A stretch of DNA of 64,000 nucleotides from UBA11986 sp031402435 (GTDB lineage: Bacteria > Bacteroidota > Ignavibacteria > UBA10030 > UBA6906). Where the stretch lies: assembly GCA_031402435.1 (NCBI GenBank), contig JANNSJ010000006.1, positions 1 to 64,000 on the forward strand, in the 5' to 3' direction. This document shows positions 8,008 through 17,224 of this stretch, in pieces. Position 1 is the first letter of the stretch. Each line of letters starts with the position of its first letter. The notes below the pieces were generated by a model, which made no database searches, had not been told where the DNA came from, and saw only the letters and a program-made list of their open reading frames with translations. The position numbers and the translations under genes were made by a program.

Positions 8008-11000
8008 CTACTTCATCAGCACGAGCTTATTGATCTTGGAGTACGCGATCTTTCCTTCGGCATTAGTAACATTGAAGCGTGCAAAGTAGACGCCACTTGA
8101 CTGACCGGCGGCGTTCCAGGTTGCAGAGTGATAACCAGCTTCACGATAACCGCTCGCAAGTTCCACAACTTCCCTTCCCAGCACGTCATACACCACCAAC
8201 GAGACATTCCCTGCATCCGGAAGATCGAACCGGATTTCGGTTGTTGGGTTGAATGGGTTGGGGTAGTTCTGATGTAACATGAAAGCACTAGGCAAGGAGG
8301 CAGTAGTCGCAGATTGCTGCTTTGCAAGCAATGAACGTGATTCGTTTAGCGAATCATCGAGCAATGTATGAACATGTACTACCGTTGATAGGAGTTTCTT
8401 TGTTGTGTTGCTGAATCCCCGCACCGTAGGTCGAATCATAATCCTGCGGCCTGTCAATCCTGCAACCCGATCTCTGAATCCAAGGGGTTGCCTCCCATTG
8501 GCATGATAGAGACGTTCTGTGTTGATCCGTCTGAGCGGTGTTCCTCGGTCTGCATCCACGATGTCGAATGACAGCCCGATTTCCGATCCCGTAAGGCTCA
8601 GCGGCCCCAGTACTTTTGCCTCGCCATCTACAATAATACTGTCGATAGTACTGGGGATGATGATCGGTGCGCTTGTTAGGGCTGACCACACTGTGTTCTG
8701 ATTAAGTGAGTCCGATGTGCTCGCAAAATCCAGTGGGACCAAAGACCCATCGTTGAGCTTCAAGCTGATGGAAGAGACTTCCACAGAGAAGTAATTGGAG
8801 GAATCGGGCTCGCCACTGGATTCGTTTGCTGTCAATGGTGTTCGGCCTAATGATAACCTTCTGGGTCGATGCGATGGTCGTCGCGCAACTACAGCCCGTC
8901 TGCTGTATTGTTCAGGAATCACAGTCGCTACAGAACCGTTGCCTGGCCTAGACGTTTCTGTCCCAAACACTAGAGGATACGGTGCCCCGGTTGTTCCAGT
9001 CGCAACGAACCTCGTTTCGTCAATAGGTCCATTTGAACTTGGAATTAAAAGGTTTGGGTTCCGAATACCATTGTAGATCTCCATCACTTCCCATTTTCCA
9101 TCATAAACAGCCTTGAATGTGCTCATTCCATTGTCCCAAGCCCAAACTAAATGGCCATTGGAAAGATTTACGACGGTTGGCCGGTAATAGTTTATGAATG
9201 GCGTGCTACTCTTGAACTCATGCGCCGCGTCCCAAGTTTTGTTGTGCCACCGTTGATACATCACACGTCGCTGTAGCATAGGGACATTCGAATTCCAAGA
9301 ATCCCCAGCATCTGTGCTGGGCGGTGGTTCTTCTTCACCCCCCCATGCTTCCCACACTATGTGAGACTCAGGGTCGATAATATTCGAACCGCTAATCTGT
9401 GATGCGTACGAAACTGGACCAACGCTAGCCGGGACCACCTCGTGGAGATCAAAATTCAGGTCAAAGGCGAAGACATCTGTTCCATTGTCGTATGAAACGA
9501 AAAGCTCTGGGAAATAGCTTGTAATATCGCAACCCCAAGTACTTGGATTCCGGAAGGGACCGCCTTCAAGCAAACTCTCCCCACCCCAATGCCAGCTTGG
9601 TCCAGGCCCCTCTGCAGAATTGAACCATAGTCCGCCAGGGCCTTCCCAGAAGGCATACAGAAACGGAGTTCCACCGAAGTCTATTCGTGAAATGACTGGT
9701 CGTGTATCAATAGCAGTAGAGATGGTCGGGCTAATTTCTTCGTGGATGTATGATTCATCCAACGCATCTGTGAACATGATTTGATAGTCGCTACCAACTT
9801 GTTTCCGATAGACAGAATACAAATGCATACTGACAAATGGTAGGCCATCCTCCTTCCAGAGCGCAACAGATGGCGCGCCTGATGATCCGCTGGAAACTCT
9901 CCTCTCAAAACTCCAGGAAACACCGCCATCTGTGGAGCTATTGCGCCATACGTCGCCCGCACTCTCATAGAGAATAAAACTACTGTTCACATTATTCTCT
10001 ACTATTGAAACCGCAACCCGCTGGCTATTGCTGCCTGTTGCGGAAGCCATGGAAGAACCGAGTTTGGCTTTGTACCATGCCGTTGCAGAGCCACCTGAGA
10101 AGTTAAACACTGCGGGTGTCTGGAGCGCAAAGGAATCTTGAAATGTGACATACGTGCCGGACCATTTTGAAAGGAAATATGATTCAAACCCATTGATCAG
10201 ATTATGATCCGGGGCACCAACTGTGTAGTAGGGCTTGCCAGAGATGATGGGCTGATCCAAGAACACACCTTTATGCGGACTATTGATACCAATGTTAACT
10301 GCATACGGGACAGGTTGAGGAATTGCTGCTGTGCCTCGATTCCTGTTGCCATACGGTGATTCGGTGAAGTCAATGTACCATGGATCTGTGAAATGAATAT
10401 TTCCGCCTGGATTGCCTCCATCAATCATCCGAGCTTGGATTGTTGCATTGCTTACAGTAGCAAACCTGGATGTAACGCTAATCTCGGATGAATAGAACCC
10501 GGGGAAAACATGGTGATTTCTCAAATCGTCTTCTGCAATCGGTCCTCTGACCCATTCCCTATACTTGTTCTGGAGATAAACATTGGTGTCACCGTGAAAG
10601 ACTTCGGGTGTATTAAGTGCTAGTACGTGAGGCAGTCCTGGACTGAAACGAGGGTTGAAAGAGCTTCCGCTCCAGCGACCAAGTGTTCCAACTTGTTGAC
10701 TTGTACCCTCAATTTTTTGGTCCATGACCATAGTCGTAGCCGGGAAGTACCAAGACACGGCATATTCCTGAGGGAACATTTCATCCACAGGTGGTGGCAT
10801 AGTGTAGCCATGAACCCGAATAGTCCATGTTCCTGCGACCGGATTTGCCACAACTACTTGTTCAACGTTGTCTAAATGGTTGGCTTCAGGGGTAGCCGCG
10901 GCAGCAGGATCTGCTGGATTCAGGGTTAAAGGGAAGTACTGGATTCCATTTGGGTCGATCAGCTTGAGATCGATGTCGTTGACCAATGTAGGATTTGCAA

Positions 11001-11082
11001 GGGGTGATGCTTGTTTGTCAGAATAAGCTAGCATCACGCGTAACTCGAGCGCACCTGGTGGAACAACAACAATAGGGTGCAA
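8008..11082 (-). CDS. C-terminal part of a T9SS-secreted subtilase (frame-shifted from 11018-12694)
   Basis: This frame of about 1024 codons has no start of its own: it is closed by a TAG at 11098-11100. Its first residues (KQILHPIVVVPPGALELRVMLAYSD) continue the protease upstream. They form the jelly-roll domain that follows S8 catalytic domains in this group (LVNDIDLKLIDPNG, TWTIRVHGY). About 750 residues of beta-rich, propeller-like sequence follow (WWNSSTDGG-like and FVSMHLYSV segments). The last 90 residues are a T9SS type A sorting domain: LHQNYPNPFNPTTEIRFDLP, VYDVLGREV, ending KINKLVLMK. The product would be exported, processed and anchored or released at the cell surface. It functions only if the frameshift is an artefact or is bypassed. 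Confidence 0.85.
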   Translation of the reverse strand: MHPIVVVPPGALELRVMLAYSDKQASPLANPTLVNDIDLKLIDPNGIQYFPLTLNPADPAAAATPEANHLDNVEQVVVANPVAGTWTIRVHGYTMPPPVDEMFPQEYAVSWYFPATTMVMDQKIEGTSQQVGTLGRWSGSSFNPRFSPGLPHVLALNTPEVFHGDTNVYLQNKYREWVRGPIAEDDLRNHHVFPGFYSSEISVTSRFATVSNATIQARMIDGGNPGGNIHFTDPWYIDFTESPYGNRNRGTAAIPQPVPYAVNIGINSPHKGVFLDQPIISGKPYYTVGAPDHNLINGFESYFLSKWSGTYVTFQDSFALQTPAVFNFSGGSATAWYKAKLGSSMASATGSNSQRVAVSIVENNVNSSFILYESAGDVWRNSSTDGGVSWSFERRVSSGSSGAPSVALWKEDGLPFVSMHLYSVYRKQVGSDYQIMFTDALDESYIHEEISPTISTAIDTRPVISRIDFGGTPFLYAFWEGPGGLWFNSAEGPGPSWHWGGESLLEGGPFRNPSTWGCDITSYFPELFVSYDNGTDVFAFDLNFDLHEVVPASVGPVSYASQISGSNIIDPESHIVWEAWGGEEEPPPSTDAGDSWNSNVPMLQRRVMYQRWHNKTWDAAHEFKSSTPFINYYRPTVVNLSNGHLVWAWDNGMSTFKAVYDGKWEVMEIYNGIRNPNLLIPSSNGPIDETRFVATGTTGAPYPLVFGTETSRPGNGSVATVIPEQYSRRAVVARRPSHRPRRLSLGRTPLTANESSGEPDSSNYFSVEVSSISLKLNDGSLVPLDFASTSDSLNQNTVWSALTSAPIIIPSTIDSIIVDGEAKVLGPLSLTGSEIGLSFDIVDADRGTPLRRINTERLYHANGRQPLGFRDRVAGLTGRRIMIRPTVRGFSNTTKKLLSTVVHVHTLLDDSLNESRSLLAKQQSATTASLPSAFMLHQNYPNPFNPTTEIRFDLPDAGNVSLVVYDVLGREVVELASGYREAGYHSATWNAAGQSSGVYFARFNVTNAEGKIAYSKINKLVLMK

Positions 11083-12694
11083 GATTTGTTTGGTTGTCTA
11101 TGATCGTCCCTTCTAAATGCCAACCAGCCTGAATCATTTGAACAGAGGCTTCGGCATCTGCCTTTCCATAACCAAACTTATAGTCCGGGCCTGGATTACC
11201 CAAGTTACTCGCACCATTCAAGAGAATACTCTTCAGCAAAGCAGGCTTTGGAGTTGCACCGGCATTCTTCAGTCGATATTTTTCAATGAGTAAGGCAACT
11301 GTTCCTGAGATTGCAGGGGAAGCAACGGAGGTCCCCGCGCTGAAACCATACGAAGTGTAAGCGTCTATTGTCGAATTCACACCAACGCTACTCGGGTTGC
11401 CCCCCCCTAATGCAACCAGATCGGGTTTGACCCTGCCATCAATGGTCGGGCCATAATCGCTGTAGGCAGTCGTATCATCATTATGCTGGATTGCACCCAC
11501 CACAATTGTGTTTTTTGCGCATTGGCCCGACCCATAAGGAATACTTCGCCAGCCCGGACGTCCCCATCGAGTGTATCGGAGCTCGTTACGATCATTCCCG
11601 GCTGAAGACACAACGTTAATGTTGTTGTCCCTAACTAATTTGTCATAGTCTCTTGATTGAGCCGCATAGATACCAAAAACGTCATCTGGAAATTGGTTCA
11701 TATCACTTGTCCATGAATTCTGAGACACGACAATTCCCTGATTCGTTATGCCATTTAGGACCTCCGTAGGCGTGTCCCCAGAGTCTTTATCCCACGAATA
11801 GATCAATGCAGAAGGAGCCATACCTCGCAAGTTTGGATTTGTTGAACCTGCTCCGTCTCCAGCCATTGTTCCACAGGCGTGCGTAGCATGCAAACTCACC
11901 GGGATCTGCTGCTCCACGACGGTCAGCCGACCAGAAAAGGCTGCATGCTGATACACAGCACCTCCATCCCAAATCCCCAATTTGACTCCATTTCCAGTAA
12001 GGGACCATGGCTGAGCTTGGATTACATCCGCTTTAATACTAATCCTGGACTGATCATTACACAGTGCCGTTGGTGAGACCGGTTCGATCCAGCTTACCCA
12101 TTCAAGCGCAGCAATCTCAACAATGAGAACTTCGTCAACACGAACAGTAACTCGGTGGAAATATTCCGATGCAAATACTATCTCGGCATCAAAGTGTTCT
12201 AATGCATTCTGAGCAAATTCAGTTGAAACATCCGGGTAAAGACAAACAATAACATCCGTCATGTGTTGCGTCGACTTGGACTGCTGTTTATCCGTAAAGA
12301 GCTGAGAGATCTTGTCCTCGGGTTGGAGAAAAAAGACAGAGCGAATCTTTGCAGCCGTAAGTAAATCTAAGTCAACATCAACCGGCAAAGAAGCAACTAA
12401 CGCACGCTGAGGAAGGTAATCGTGAAGCTTTATATGGGAGCGGTTCAATAGAGCAAGTTCCGGTTGTTTAGGATTCTCAAAGAACTGAATGACAGCATGA
12501 TATTTTCCGTTGAGTAATTTGCCTGGATTTTTTTTGAAGGACTCAACATCTCGCCCAAACTGCTCAAACCCTGCATCGGGAACAAACGTTCGACTCTTCA
12601 ATTGTATCTCGTAACGTGGTTCGCTTTGAGCAAAGAGGCTGGTATTGAGACAGAGAAGAAGCGCTAGCCCTGTCGCCGTGACAATGGTTTTCAT
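11018..12694 (-). CDS. S8 subtilisin-like serine protease, N-terminal part, frame-shifted near 11083-11097
   Basis: Starts at ATG 12694 with a perfect AGGAGG site six bases upstream. Signal peptide residues 1-22 (cleavage near LFAQ) and an inhibitor-like propeptide (30-205) precede the S8 domain. All catalytic residues are present: Asp243 in IWDGG, His272 in THACGTMAG, Asn326 in SQNSW and Ser456 in AGTSVASP. After residue 533 the frame enters a nonsense tail (NLAPYCCCSTRC...), while the expected continuation is in another frame. The intact gene would encode about 1,550 residues with 8008-11082. Because both halves are otherwise clean, this is either a recent mutation or a sequencing error in the CAACCAAACAAAT stretch. 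Confidence 0.88.
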   Translation of the reverse strand: MKTIVTATGLALLLCLNTSLFAQSEPRYEIQLKSRTFVPDAGFEQFGRDVESFKKNPGKLLNGKYHAVIQFFENPKQPELALLNRSHIKLHDYLPQRALVASLPVDVDLDLLTAAKIRSVFFLQPEDKISQLFTDKQQSKSTQHMTDVIVCLYPDVSTEFAQNALEHFDAEIVFASEYFHRVTVRVDEVLIVEIAALEWVSWIEPVSPTALCNDQSRISIKADVIQAQPWSLTGNGVKLGIWDGGAVYQHAAFSGRLTVVEQQIPVSLHATHACGTMAGDGAGSTNPNLRGMAPSALIYSWDKDSGDTPTEVLNGITNQGIVVSQNSWTSDMNQFPDDVFGIYAAQSRDYDKLVRDNNINVVSSAGNDRNELRYTRWGRPGWRSIPYGSGQCAKNTIVVGAIQHNDDTTAYSDYGPTIDGRVKPDLVALGGGNPSSVGVNSTIDAYTSYGFSAGTSVASPAISGTVALLIEKYRLKNAGATPKPALLKSILLNGASNLGNPGPDYKFGYGKADAEASVQMIQAGWHLEGTIIDNQTNLAPYCCCSTRCARVTRDASLF

Positions 12695-12772
12695 GTTGAT
12701 CCTCCTAGGATGGGTAGGCTACTGGAAAGTTGTATCTTGAACTATAGATGAGACGAACCATCTTTGAGTCTT

Positions 12773-14098
12773 TTACCTTCTCCCTATGAACACAATGCCA
12801 CGTGAAGCACCGATATGCCCGACGACCATTACCAAACGATCCGTCACGGCCATTGGACCGAGCGCGCCACCAGGCAAAGACACTCCACCAAAGTACCGAT
12901 GCCAGTTAACACCGTTGAAGTGAACGATTTCCCCAAATGAACCTGCGACAAAAACATTGTTGACCCCAGTCCCTCTCACACCCCATGAACCAAAACTCGT
13001 TACCACTCCATGCGGATAGACTATCCAGGCGGAGTCGCTCAGCATGCGCTTTCGATGAATGCCAGCACCGACAGCATAGTACTTCATCCCCGGAACAAAC
13101 CAGATGCTGGCCATATCCGTTGCAAGACCGGCGGTGCTTACAGGGGCAGCTGAGTTACCTTCGATCTTGAGAATTCTGCTTTCTTGAGTCTTCGCTGTGT
13201 ATGTAGAAGCGAGCGCAAGGATTTGCAGCTGACCATTTCGATCATTAGCACCCCAAATATCACGAACGTCTAACGTTGTGCCGGTCTCCACGCGCTGCCA
13301 ACTCATACCGTTATAGTGCATGATGTTCCCTCCATCCCCAACAGCATAGATTGAACTTGGGCTGCCTCCCCATAGTTTCCTGATAGAGAAAGAAACTGGC
13401 AAACACATTGTTGTCGTCTGTAAAGTGCCGTTCCATCGCGCAATCTGATCTCCATCCATAGCGATCCAAACATCCGTAGCACTAAATGCAAGAACCGAGC
13501 TTGTCGGATATGGTGTCGTACCGGACCCGCCACAAATTGTGTAGAATTGAATACGCATTATTGTCCACGATGCCCCATTCCACCGAGCCACGTTGTAAGC
13601 CTGGGGGTCAATCAACCCAGTCGAGTCCCTCAAATACATCTCTCCAACCGCATAAGCAAGTGTATCGTTGACAATTGCAATATCGCTGAGCATGCTGCTT
13701 GCATCACCAAGCGTATCAACCTCCCAGGTGATGTTGTGGCTCGTGGTATCCATCGTCGTGGCTTGCACCGAAGAGCTTGCATCAATGGCCATTGAGTCAC
13801 GGAGCCGTTGTGCAACGAATGAGTAGGTGTGGCGCGGGAGAAGTCCTTCTACTACAAAAACGGAGTCCGGAGATGGGAGACGGGAAACCGTAACGCGTTG
13901 GCCATCTTGCAGTATCGCAATTGTGCGCGGCTCGTTGGCATCGGTGAGCGAGGCTTTGAGCCAGGCCTCGGTGCAGGAGGCGTCTTCAACTGTTAGCTGG
14001 ATGGTGGCGATATGGGGCTGTATTGGCTCATCGTCCTTGCAGGAATTGATTAGAGCAACTGCTGAGAACATCACCACAAACAAGTTCATCCGCTTCAT
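12773..14098 (-). CDS. Lipoprotein with WNG-type propeller repeats
   Basis: 441 residues from ATG 14098, which has AAGGAG seven bases upstream; the in-frame 59 codons before it are not supported. The signal peptide ends in a lipobox, with LINSC placing the lipidated Cys at residue 20. A fibronectin-like stretch (about 30-110) precedes a propeller-like region. In this region short units recur: ARWNGASWTI, ARWNGTLQ, MHYNGMSWQRVE and VHFNGVNWHRY, alternating with segments such as DVWIAMDG, SIYAVGDGG and NVFVAGSFG. The protein is probably exposed at the cell envelope; its function is unknown. It shares the strand with the protease downstream, but a 78 bp gap and separate ribosome sites leave co-transcription open. 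Confidence 0.75.
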   Translation of the reverse strand: MKRMNLFVVMFSAVALINSCKDDEPIQPHIATIQLTVEDASCTEAWLKASLTDANEPRTIAILQDGQRVTVSRLPSPDSVFVVEGLLPRHTYSFVAQRLRDSMAIDASSSVQATTMDTTSHNITWEVDTLGDASSMLSDIAIVNDTLAYAVGEMYLRDSTGLIDPQAYNVARWNGASWTIMRIQFYTICGGSGTTPYPTSSVLAFSATDVWIAMDGDQIARWNGTLQTTTMCLPVSFSIRKLWGGSPSSIYAVGDGGNIMHYNGMSWQRVETGTTLDVRDIWGANDRNGQLQILALASTYTAKTQESRILKIEGNSAAPVSTAGLATDMASIWFVPGMKYYAVGAGIHRKRMLSDSAWIVYPHGVVTSFGSWGVRGTGVNNVFVAGSFGEIVHFNGVNWHRYFGGVSLPGGALGPMAVTDRLVMVVGHIGASRGIVFIGRR

Positions 14099-14366
14099 CA
14101 CGGCACTCCTTGACAGATCGTAAATCGGTAATCTTAGGGACAAAACCAGCAAGAACAATGTAACAAGAGATGAGATGAGATGAGATGCAATCAATTTCTT
14201 ACGAATACGCAGCAAACTCTGTGCCGCAGATAACCATGCCGCCGTGAGAATTGAGGGAAACAGAGATTGTACCATCTCATGCTTGATAAAAACAAGAGAC
14301 TTCGTTTCTCAGAAATGAAAGAGGAGGTGCCTGGAATATTTTGCTTTTGAATGACACCCCCGAAAT
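14099..14366. other. Intergenic region upstream of the lipoprotein gene
   Basis: This gap holds no gene. It contains three tandem copies of GATGA (about 14168-14184) and no convincing promoter. The stop-free frame here is an in-frame extension of the lipoprotein gene without ribosome site or homology signal. The glnA terminator begins at its right end. Confidence 0.5.
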
Positions 14367-14402
14367 AAAGAATCCCATCTTTGTTGTAAGATGGGATTCT
14401 TT
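14363..14402 (-). terminator. Strong terminator after glnA
   Basis: A perfect 15 bp stem (14367-14381 with 14388-14402) with a six-base loop, followed on the minus strand by ATTTCG after the stem's own TTT. It lies 22 bp after the glnA stop and separates glnA from the lipoprotein gene. Confidence 0.85.
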
Positions 14403-14423
14403 CAAGAGTATTGTGGTCAACCT

Positions 14424-15854
14424 CTACACGTCGAAGTACAATCCGAACTCATACGGATGAGGACGCAAGGCCATAGGCTTTACCTCCCTGTCCATTTTGT
14501 ACTGGATCCACGTTTCAACAACGTCTTCCGTAAAGACATCGCCGCGAAGCAGGAAGTCATGGTCACGCTCCAATGCACGCAGCGATTCTTCAAGCGAACC
14601 CGGCGTTGATGGAACGTTCTTCAATTCCTCCGGCTCGAGATCGTAAATGTCCTTGTCCAGTGGTTCACCCGGATCGATCTTGTTGATGATGCCATCGAGT
14701 CCGGCCAGCAACATTGCAGAGAACTGCAGGTACGGGTTGCCTGATGCATCGGGGCAGCGGAATTCAACTCGTTTCGATTTCGGATTTGATGAATACATCG
14801 GAATGCGAACCGATGCGCTTCTGTTGCGCTGCGAGTACGCGAGATTCACGGGCGCTTCGAATCCGGGCACGAGTCGCTTATACGAGTTCGTCGTTGGATT
14901 TGTAATGGCGCAAAGTGCGGGCGCATGCTTCAACAATCCACCGATATAATGCAGCGCCATCTGGCTGAGGCTTGCGTATCCGTTGCCGTAGAAGAGCGGC
15001 TTGCCGGCTTTCCACAAGCTCTGGTGTACGTGCATTCCGGACCCGTTATCGCCGAACAATGGCTTCGGCATGAATGTGGCGGTCTTCCCTCTCGCGACCG
15101 CAGTGTTCTTGATGATGTACTTGAAGAGCATCATATCGTCCGCATGCTTGAGCAACGGCTGGAACTTCAAGTCGATTTCCGCCTGGCCGCCACTTGCGAC
15201 TTCGTGATGCTGCGTTTCGACGTCGAGTCCGGCATTCATCATATTCACCACCATCTCATTCCGGAGATTCATCTGGTGGTCGGTTGGCGGGACTGGATAA
15301 TAGCCTTCCTTGTAGCGCGGTTTGTAACCGAGGTTTGGTTTTTCATCACTCCCTGAGTTCCAGCGGCCTTCGATCGAGTCCACATGGTAGTAACTGTTGT
15401 TGCCGTTCGTATCGAAGCGAACATCATCGAAGATGAAGAACTCTGCTTCGGCTCCCATGAATGCAGTGTCTGCAAGTCCGGTCGAAAGCAAATACTGCTC
15501 GGCTTTGTGCGCAACGCCGCGTGCACATCGACTGAATCGTTCCTTCGTCAACGGGTCAACGATGTCGCAGATGAAGCTGATGGTCTTCACGTCCACGAAC
15601 GGATCGATGAACGCCGTCTTCGGATCCGGAATCATCAACATGTCGCTCTCGTGGATTACCTTGAATCCGCGAATAGATGATCCGTCAAAGCCAAAACCAT
15701 CTTCGAATGAGTCTTCCTCAAGACGATGGACCGGCACAGTCACGTGTTGCCAGATGCCCGGCAAGTCGATGAACTTGAAATCCACAAACTTTACGCCCTG
15801 GTCTTTAATCATCTTAAAGACTTTGGGAATACTTCCGTCTCCCTTTTTTGCCAT
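14424..15854 (-). CDS. glnA: Glutamine synthetase, type I
   Basis: 476 residues, the usual GSI length. It makes glutamine from glutamate, ammonia and ATP. The beta-Grasp N-terminus (KFVDFKFIDLPGIWQHVTVPV), GFGFDGSSIRGF, the metal and glutamate site AEAEFFIFD, GSGMHVHQSLW, and NRSASVRIP followed by RVEFRCPDASGNPYL are all present. Tyr404 in DKDIYDLEPEE matches the adenylylation site of the GSI-beta class, so control by GlnE-type modification is possible. An AAAGGAA site precedes ATG 15854. A perfect TTGACA lies at 15895-15900, but its partner -10 is poor. The Lrp-type gene upstream is a plausible regulator, and the two may share a transcript. Confidence 0.97.
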   Translation of the reverse strand: MAKKGDGSIPKVFKMIKDQGVKFVDFKFIDLPGIWQHVTVPVHRLEEDSFEDGFGFDGSSIRGFKVIHESDMLMIPDPKTAFIDPFVDVKTISFICDIVDPLTKERFSRCARGVAHKAEQYLLSTGLADTAFMGAEAEFFIFDDVRFDTNGNNSYYHVDSIEGRWNSGSDEKPNLGYKPRYKEGYYPVPPTDHQMNLRNEMVVNMMNAGLDVETQHHEVASGGQAEIDLKFQPLLKHADDMMLFKYIIKNTAVARGKTATFMPKPLFGDNGSGMHVHQSLWKAGKPLFYGNGYASLSQMALHYIGGLLKHAPALCAITNPTTNSYKRLVPGFEAPVNLAYSQRNRSASVRIPMYSSNPKSKRVEFRCPDASGNPYLQFSAMLLAGLDGIINKIDPGEPLDKDIYDLEPEELKNVPSTPGSLEESLRALERDHDFLLRGDVFTEDVVETWIQYKMDREVKPMALRPHPYEFGLYFDV

Positions 15855-15934
15855 GGATGTTCCTTTTATGATTGGATGAATTGTGTTAAAAGTGTGTCAA
15901 ACGGTTAGTCGTATTCTTCAGTTCTGTCTCACGA

Positions 15935-16399
15935 TTATTTCGTTGCCTCGACCTTGATGCGTGTTGTTTCTTTCGAGGTCGAGAGCACAAGGTTTGTTCT
16001 TGTGCTTATGACGCCGTTCCAGGCCTGTATCTTGGCAAGCAGTTTCTCAAGGGATGCGGTGTTGGTTGTTCTCACTTTCAGGAGGTGACTTCCTTCGCCG
16101 GTAATCGCATGGCATTCGAGTACTTCATCCAGTGCATTTGCGTGATCAATGAACTGTCCAAAGTGTTTGGACGAATCCACTGTAACGAAAATGAAGGCAA
16201 CAATGTCTCTGCCAAGCTTCTTCGCATCAACGAGTGCGTGATATCCGAGAATAACGCCGCTCTCCTCGAGTTTCTTCAGGCGATCACCTGCCGAAGGAAG
16301 TGAGAGTCCCACCGCTTCCGCGAGATCGTTGCGTTTCGTTCTCCCCCTCTTCTGGAGGATCTCGAGGATCTTGACATCAATTTCATCGATCATTTGCAT
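15935..16399 (-). CDS. Lrp/AsnC family transcriptional regulator
   Basis: 154 residues. An N-terminal winged helix-turn-helix (IDVKILEILQKRGRTKRNDLAEAVGLS...DRLKKLEESGVI, residues 6-50) is followed by a RAM effector-binding domain (about 65-145). Typical members sense amino acids and control nitrogen and amino-acid genes. The position directly upstream of glnA, 80 bp away on the same strand, suggests control of glutamine synthesis, and autoregulation is common in this family. Start ATG 16399; a second ATG two codons later is equally possible. Confidence 0.92.
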   Translation of the reverse strand: MQMIDEIDVKILEILQKRGRTKRNDLAEAVGLSLPSAGDRLKKLEESGVILGYHALVDAKKLGRDIVAFIFVTVDSSKHFGQFIDHANALDEVLECHAITGEGSHLLKVRTTNTASLEKLLAKIQAWNGVISTRTNLVLSTSKETTRIKVEATK

Positions 16400-16460
16400 G
16401 CCAGTTCACCATTGTTCATCAAGCCTTAATAATACAGGCATTTACAATCTTGTGCCTTCC

Positions 16461-16489
16461 AATATAAGGCAATGAACACTTGTTGTCAA
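16461..16489 (-). promoter_or_regulatory. Near-consensus promoter of the Lrp-type gene
   Basis: On the minus strand there is a perfect TTGACA (16484-16489), a 17 bp spacer and TATATT (16461-16466) followed by GG. The predicted start is near 16454, giving a 54 nt leader. It lies just past the rpe terminator, so this transcript is independent of the rpe unit. Confidence 0.6.
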
Positions 16490-16501
16490 GGTTATGGAAA
16501 T

Positions 16502-16526
16502 AAAAAACGGGGTTTTCTTAACCCCG
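16502..16526 (-). terminator. Terminator after rpe
   Basis: A 7 bp GC-rich stem (16508-16514 with 16520-16526), a five-base loop, then TTTTTTA on the minus strand: a textbook intrinsic terminator 31 bp after the rpe stop. Confidence 0.85.
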
Positions 16527-16557
16527 CGTGATTGCCGCCACTTATATGTTCACCAGG

Positions 16558-17217
16558 CTATCCGGCGTTACTTTTGGCCCGCAATGATGAGATTGCTGAC
16601 CCAATATCACCTGACCCGAATATAAAATTGCCGGACACGAGTACACTAGCACCTGCTTTCACAACTTTCTCCACTGTACTGGCATCAACACCGCCATCGA
16701 CTTCAAGCAGAACTTCAGGTTTCAGTTGTTTGATCAGATCAGAAGTTTCCCGCAGTTTGTCAACGGACCCGGCGATAAATGATTGACCCCCAAACCCGGG
16801 ATTGACGGACATGATAAGCACCAAGTCAACAAACTTTATGATGTTCTTCAATTGAGAAACAGGCGTTGCTGGATTGATACACACCCCTGCCATTGCTCCG
16901 AGATCTTTGATGCGTTGCACTGTACGATTCAAATGCCTGCACGCTTCGACGTGAACGGTGATGATATCGCTGCCTGCGTTTCTGAAATCCTGTACGTACT
17001 TGTCTGCATCCTCGATCATGAGGTGAGTATCGAATGGCAGTTTCGTGAGCTTGCGAATGGACTTGATAAGCGGAGGTCCGAAGGTGATGTTCGGAACAAA
17101 GTGTCCATCCATCACGTCAAGGTGAAGCCAGTCTGCACCACCCAGTTCTGCAAGAGCGATTTGACCCTTGAGGTCTGAGAAGTCTGCTGAAAGCAATGAA
17201 GGAGCAATCTTTACCAT
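16558..17217 (-). CDS. rpe: Ribulose-phosphate 3-epimerase
   Basis: 219 residues, full length. It interconverts ribulose 5-phosphate and xylulose 5-phosphate in the pentose phosphate pathway. TIM-barrel motifs of the family are all present: APSLLSADFSDL, WLHLDVMDGHFVPNITFGPP (metal ligands), FDTHLMIED, VLIMSVNPGFGGQSF and EVDGGVDASTV. It is encoded 7 bp after the PASTA-protein gene and ends at its own terminator, so the two form an operon. Confidence 0.97.
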   Translation of the reverse strand: MVKIAPSLLSADFSDLKGQIALAELGGADWLHLDVMDGHFVPNITFGPPLIKSIRKLTKLPFDTHLMIEDADKYVQDFRNAGSDIITVHVEACRHLNRTVQRIKDLGAMAGVCINPATPVSQLKNIIKFVDLVLIMSVNPGFGGQSFIAGSVDKLRETSDLIKQLKPEVLLEVDGGVDASTVEKVVKAGASVLVSGNFIFGSGDIGSAISSLRAKSNAG

Positions 17218-17224
17218 AGTCGTT

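Noticed and set aside
14099..14275. 59-codon N-terminal extension of the lipoprotein
   Set aside because: ATG 14098 has a good ribosome site and starts a proper lipoprotein signal peptide.
15871..15900. glnA promoter TTGACA-N18-TCCAAT
   Set aside because: The -35 is perfect but the -10 is poor and the start would fall on the ribosome site; not listed as a feature.
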